Below, piece after piece: positions 14,907-17,058 of a DNA stretch of 17,058 nucleotides. The notes beneath the pieces are model-generated. The model saw only the letters and a list, made by a program, of their open reading frames with translations, did no database searches and had not been told where the DNA came from. The stretch comes from Bathymodiolus azoricus thioautotrophic gill symbiont (GTDB lineage: Bacteria; Pseudomonadota; Gammaproteobacteria; PS1; Pseudothioglobaceae): assembly GCF_001298715.1 (NCBI RefSeq), contig NZ_CDSC02000272.1, positions 1 through 17,058 of the forward strand. The letters run 5' to 3'. A program made the position numbers and the translations under genes. The first letter of the stretch is position 1; the number at the start of each line of letters is the position of its first letter.

Positions 14907-15747
14907 ATACAATAGTTTTATTATTACAAATTAGCACACGATCTTCAAGATGGTACTGTAAACCTTTGGCAAGTGTAACTTTTTCAATGTCTTGTCCCAT
15001 TTGTTGCATTTCTTCTGCACTATCGCTATGATTAACTCTAAGTACATCTTGCTCAATAATCGGACCTTCATCTAACTCACTGGTGACATAATGACAGGTT
15101 GCCCCAATAAGTTTAACGCCCCGTTGTGCTGCACGCTCATAAGGGTTAGCGCCAACAAACGATGGCAAAAAAGAATGGTGGATATTAATAATCTTACCAC
15201 TGTATTTGTCACACATTGACTTTGGAATAATTTGCATATAGCGCGCAAGCACAATCACATCAGGTTGGAAGGCATCAACCGTATCCATCATCTTTGCCAT
15301 GTCAGATACTTTAGTGTCTTTATTGATGTCAACTTTTTTAAAGTCTACATCATACCAACTGGCAAGTTTTTTCAATTTATCGTGGTTAGACAGAACACCA
15401 ATAATCTGAGCTTCCATTTCTGACTCATGCCCACGGTGCAATAAATCTGCCACACAATGCGACGACTTTGAGCCCATAATCAACACACGCTTAAGTTTTC
15501 TGACATCATTCATCTGCCAATTCATTTGGTACTTTTGAGCCAATTGTGCAAATTCTTGCTGAAATTCATCAAATGAACAAGTGAGATTTGATTCAATCTC
15601 AATACGCATAAAAAAATGCTTATTTTGTTCATCAAGATGATGATGGGCTTCTTTAATATTACCATCTCGTTTGAAAATAAATTGACTCACTTTGGACACT
15701 AAACCGTGTGCATCAGGGCAAGAAATTAATAGTCGATAAGTATTCAT
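14899..15747 (-). CDS. purU: formyltetrahydrofolate deformylase
   Basis: Hydrolyses 10-formyltetrahydrofolate to formate and tetrahydrofolate, balancing the one-carbon pool. The 282-residue protein has an N-terminal ACT domain (about 3-80, beginning YRLLISCPDAHGLVSKVSQF) and a C-terminal formyltransferase-fold domain. The hydrolase catalytic set is N188 and H190 in INIHHSFLP and D226 in ELDEGPII. I start at ATG 15747, 10 bp after the argJ stop, because the ACT strand starts there. An in-frame ATG at 15777 would add ten residues and overlap argJ, and neither has a clear ribosome binding site. Co-transcription with argJ is likely. GlnU-like or phosphoribosylglycinamide formyltransferase is excluded by the ACT domain. 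Confidence 0.93.
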   Translation of the reverse strand: MNTYRLLISCPDAHGLVSKVSQFIFKRDGNIKEAHHHLDEQNKHFFMRIEIESNLTCSFDEFQQEFAQLAQKYQMNWQMNDVRKLKRVLIMGSKSSHCVADLLHRGHESEMEAQIIGVLSNHDKLKKLASWYDVDFKKVDINKDTKVSDMAKMMDTVDAFQPDVIVLARYMQIIPKSMCDKYSGKIINIHHSFLPSFVGANPYERAAQRGVKLIGATCHYVTSELDEGPIIEQDVLRVNHSDSAEEMQQMGQDIEKVTLAKGLQYHLEDRVLICNNKTIVFS

Positions 15748-15757
15748 ATAAATGACA

Positions 15758-16975
15758 TTAAGTGCGGTATTCTGCATTAATTTTTATATAATCATAAGAT
15801 AAGTCTGTTGTCCATACACTCTCAGATGTTTTGTCCTTACCGATTTCAATAGTAACAACAATATTGTCCTTTGCCATCTCAGCACTGCCTGCTGCTTCGG
15901 TGTAATGTTCATCCAATTCACCACGGCTAACAATACAAACCCCGCCGAGATAAATATTAACCTCATCAGCTTTTAAATGTGCAATATTTGAGCGCCCCAC
16001 TGCTGCCAAAATTCGACCCCAATTGGCATCAGAGGCAAACAGGGCTGTTTTAACCAATAGTGAATGCGCCACCGTGTAAGCCACCTCTAAACAGTCTTCA
16101 TCACTCACGCCACCTTTAACGCAAATTTCAACAAACTTAGTCGCCCCCTCACCATCTTTGATAATTTTATGTGCTAAAGTCTGCGTTACTTCATTGAGTG
16201 CTTGTTGAAATTCGTCCGTGCAATCACTCAGCTCAACTTTTGATGCACCCGTCGCACTGAGTGAGCAAGCATCATTGGTTGAGGTATCGCCATCAACGGT
16301 AATACGATTAAATGATTGATTAGTCGCTGTTGTTAGGCAGCTTTGTAACTCAGGTTGACTGGCTTTAACATCGGTAAAAATAAAACTTAGCATGGTTGCC
16401 ATGTTTGGACGAATCATACCTGAACCCTTGGCAATACCGCTAATCGCTACCGTTTTTCCATTAACTGTAAATTGTTTTGAAGCGGTTTTTTCAACCAAGT
16501 CAGTGGTGAGGATTGCTTGTGCCACTTGAGATAAATTATCATTTGCCAATCTCGTTGAAAGTTTGGCAATGTTATCTTTAAAACACTGCATTGGTAGTGG
16601 CTGCCCAATAACACCAGTAGAAAATGGCAACACTTGTTCAGTGTCAATATTTAATGATTGCGCTACCATTTCACACACTTGATAAGCATTATCAAGCCCT
16701 TTATTGCCACTGGCAACACCTGTACCTGCATTGGCGTTGCCACTATTAATGACCAAAGCACGCACATTATTATTAAGATGGTTTTTTGCCACCACCACAG
16801 GCGCAGCGCAAAAAACATTTTGGGTAAATACTGCTGCTGTTTTGGTTTCAGGCACAAAAGAAACGATAGATAAATCTAACTCTTCAATATTTGCATTTAA
16901 ATTTTGTGCGCGCTTAATGCCAGCATTAATAGCTGCACAGCTTACACCTTTAATATTTAATAATGAATTTTTCAT
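15758..16975 (-). CDS. argJ: bifunctional glutamate N-acetyltransferase/ornithine acetyltransferase
   Basis: Transfers the acetyl group from N-acetylornithine to glutamate in the cyclic arginine pathway; many members can also use acetyl-CoA. The 405-residue precursor is of normal length and should cleave itself between A193 and T194 in PNMATMLSF, making T194 the nucleophile of the beta chain. Other landmarks are VINSGNANAGTG (oxyanion region about 75-86), STGVIGQPLP, DGDTSTND and SDANWGRILAAVGRS. The start ATG has an AGGGG purine run 7 nt upstream. The last 5 codons overlap only the alternative longer purU start. Whether it is mono- or bifunctional cannot be decided from sequence alone. Confidence 0.95.
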   Translation of the reverse strand: MKNSLLNIKGVSCAAINAGIKRAQNLNANIEELDLSIVSFVPETKTAAVFTQNVFCAAPVVVAKNHLNNNVRALVINSGNANAGTGVASGNKGLDNAYQVCEMVAQSLNIDTEQVLPFSTGVIGQPLPMQCFKDNIAKLSTRLANDNLSQVAQAILTTDLVEKTASKQFTVNGKTVAISGIAKGSGMIRPNMATMLSFIFTDVKASQPELQSCLTTATNQSFNRITVDGDTSTNDACSLSATGASKVELSDCTDEFQQALNEVTQTLAHKIIKDGEGATKFVEICVKGGVSDEDCLEVAYTVAHSLLVKTALFASDANWGRILAAVGRSNIAHLKADEVNIYLGGVCIVSRGELDEHYTEAAGSAEMAKDNIVVTIEIGKDKTSESVWTTDLSYDYIKINAEYRT

Positions 16976-17058
16976 TATAAACCCCTAATTATAAATCCCC
17001 AGTAATCAAGGATATTTTACTTATTTAAGGCGTTTGTAAAAAAATTATTATTTACCCC
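16976..17058 (-). promoter_or_regulatory. argJ upstream region with weak promoter candidates
   Basis: On the minus strand a perfect TATAAT occurs at 16993 to 16988, only 12 nt before the argJ ATG and with no good -35. A TTTACA at 17040 to 17035 is a better -35 but has only AAATAT as a -10 partner. The window ends before any upstream gene, so whether argJ is first in its operon cannot be judged. Confidence 0.3.

Noticed and set aside
15748..15777. Ten-residue N-terminal extension of purU from ATG 15777
   Set aside because: It overlaps argJ, has no ribosome binding site, and precedes the normal start of the ACT domain.
16966..16975. TATAAT overlapping the argJ start codon
   Set aside because: A -10 at that position would start transcription inside the gene; it is a chance match in AT-rich sequence.
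1..17058. tRNA, rRNA, CRISPR array, insertion sequence, phage or toxin-antitoxin genes, riboswitch
   Set aside because: None is recognisable by eye. Coding density is high and every gap is under 100 bp except the 111-bp gap between cbbS and the 105-residue gene, which is explained above.

Overview
The window is an AT-rich, densely packed stretch of what looks like a gammaproteobacterial chemoautotroph chromosome. The closest gestalt is the thiotrophic SUP05/Thioglobus group and related mussel symbionts. This placement is inferred from protein character, low GC and the form IA RuBisCO-CbbQO locus; it was not tested by a search. Intergenic gaps are mostly under 100 bp. I see no tRNA, rRNA, CRISPR array, insertion sequence or phage gene, and no stretch over 300 bases without a gene.

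Region 1 (1-5051, all minus strand, read right to left) is a chain of eight genes: thiopurine methyltransferase-like (tpm), a cold-shock domain/membrane-anchor protein, a lytic transglycosylase lipoprotein, a Rieske ferredoxin, a TrpD-like protein with a changed PRPP loop, a four-helix DoxX-like membrane protein, a group II PLP decarboxylase, and a 55-residue protein of unknown function. Several junctions are TAATG or similar overlaps, so the chain is probably translationally coupled.

Region 2 (5086-7304, plus strand) holds a membrane-anchored TlpA/ScsD-like thioredoxin, uracil-DNA glycosylase (ung) and erythronate-4-phosphate dehydrogenase (pdxB). It diverges from region 1 across only 34 bp.

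Region 3 (7344-13917, minus strand) is the carbon-fixation operon: cbbL, cbbS, an unnamed 105-residue gene, cbbQ, cbbO, an unnamed 84-residue gene, and a CnoX/YbbN-like thioredoxin-TPR protein. The divergent LysR gene cbbR (14013-14906, plus) shares a 95-bp control region with cbbL. That region has a good sigma70-type promoter and a 13-bp inverted repeat. Right after cbbS lies an intrinsic terminator whose 3' half is reused in a second, perfect 20-bp hairpin. This suggests high cbbLS expression with reduced or processed read-through into the activase genes. CbbL/CbbS would form the enzyme and CbbQ/CbbO the ATP-driven activase. The terminal CnoX-like gene suggests a chaperone or redox-protection arm for RuBisCO, which in bacteria depends on GroEL for folding.

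Region 4 (14899-16975, minus strand) holds argJ (arginine biosynthesis) followed by purU (formyltetrahydrofolate deformylase). The end of purU overlaps the end of cbbR by 8 bp.

The most interesting parts are the cbbS-orf105 hairpin pair, the cbbO-orf84-cnoX extension of the RuBisCO operon, and the TrpD-like/Rieske pair in the coupled chain.
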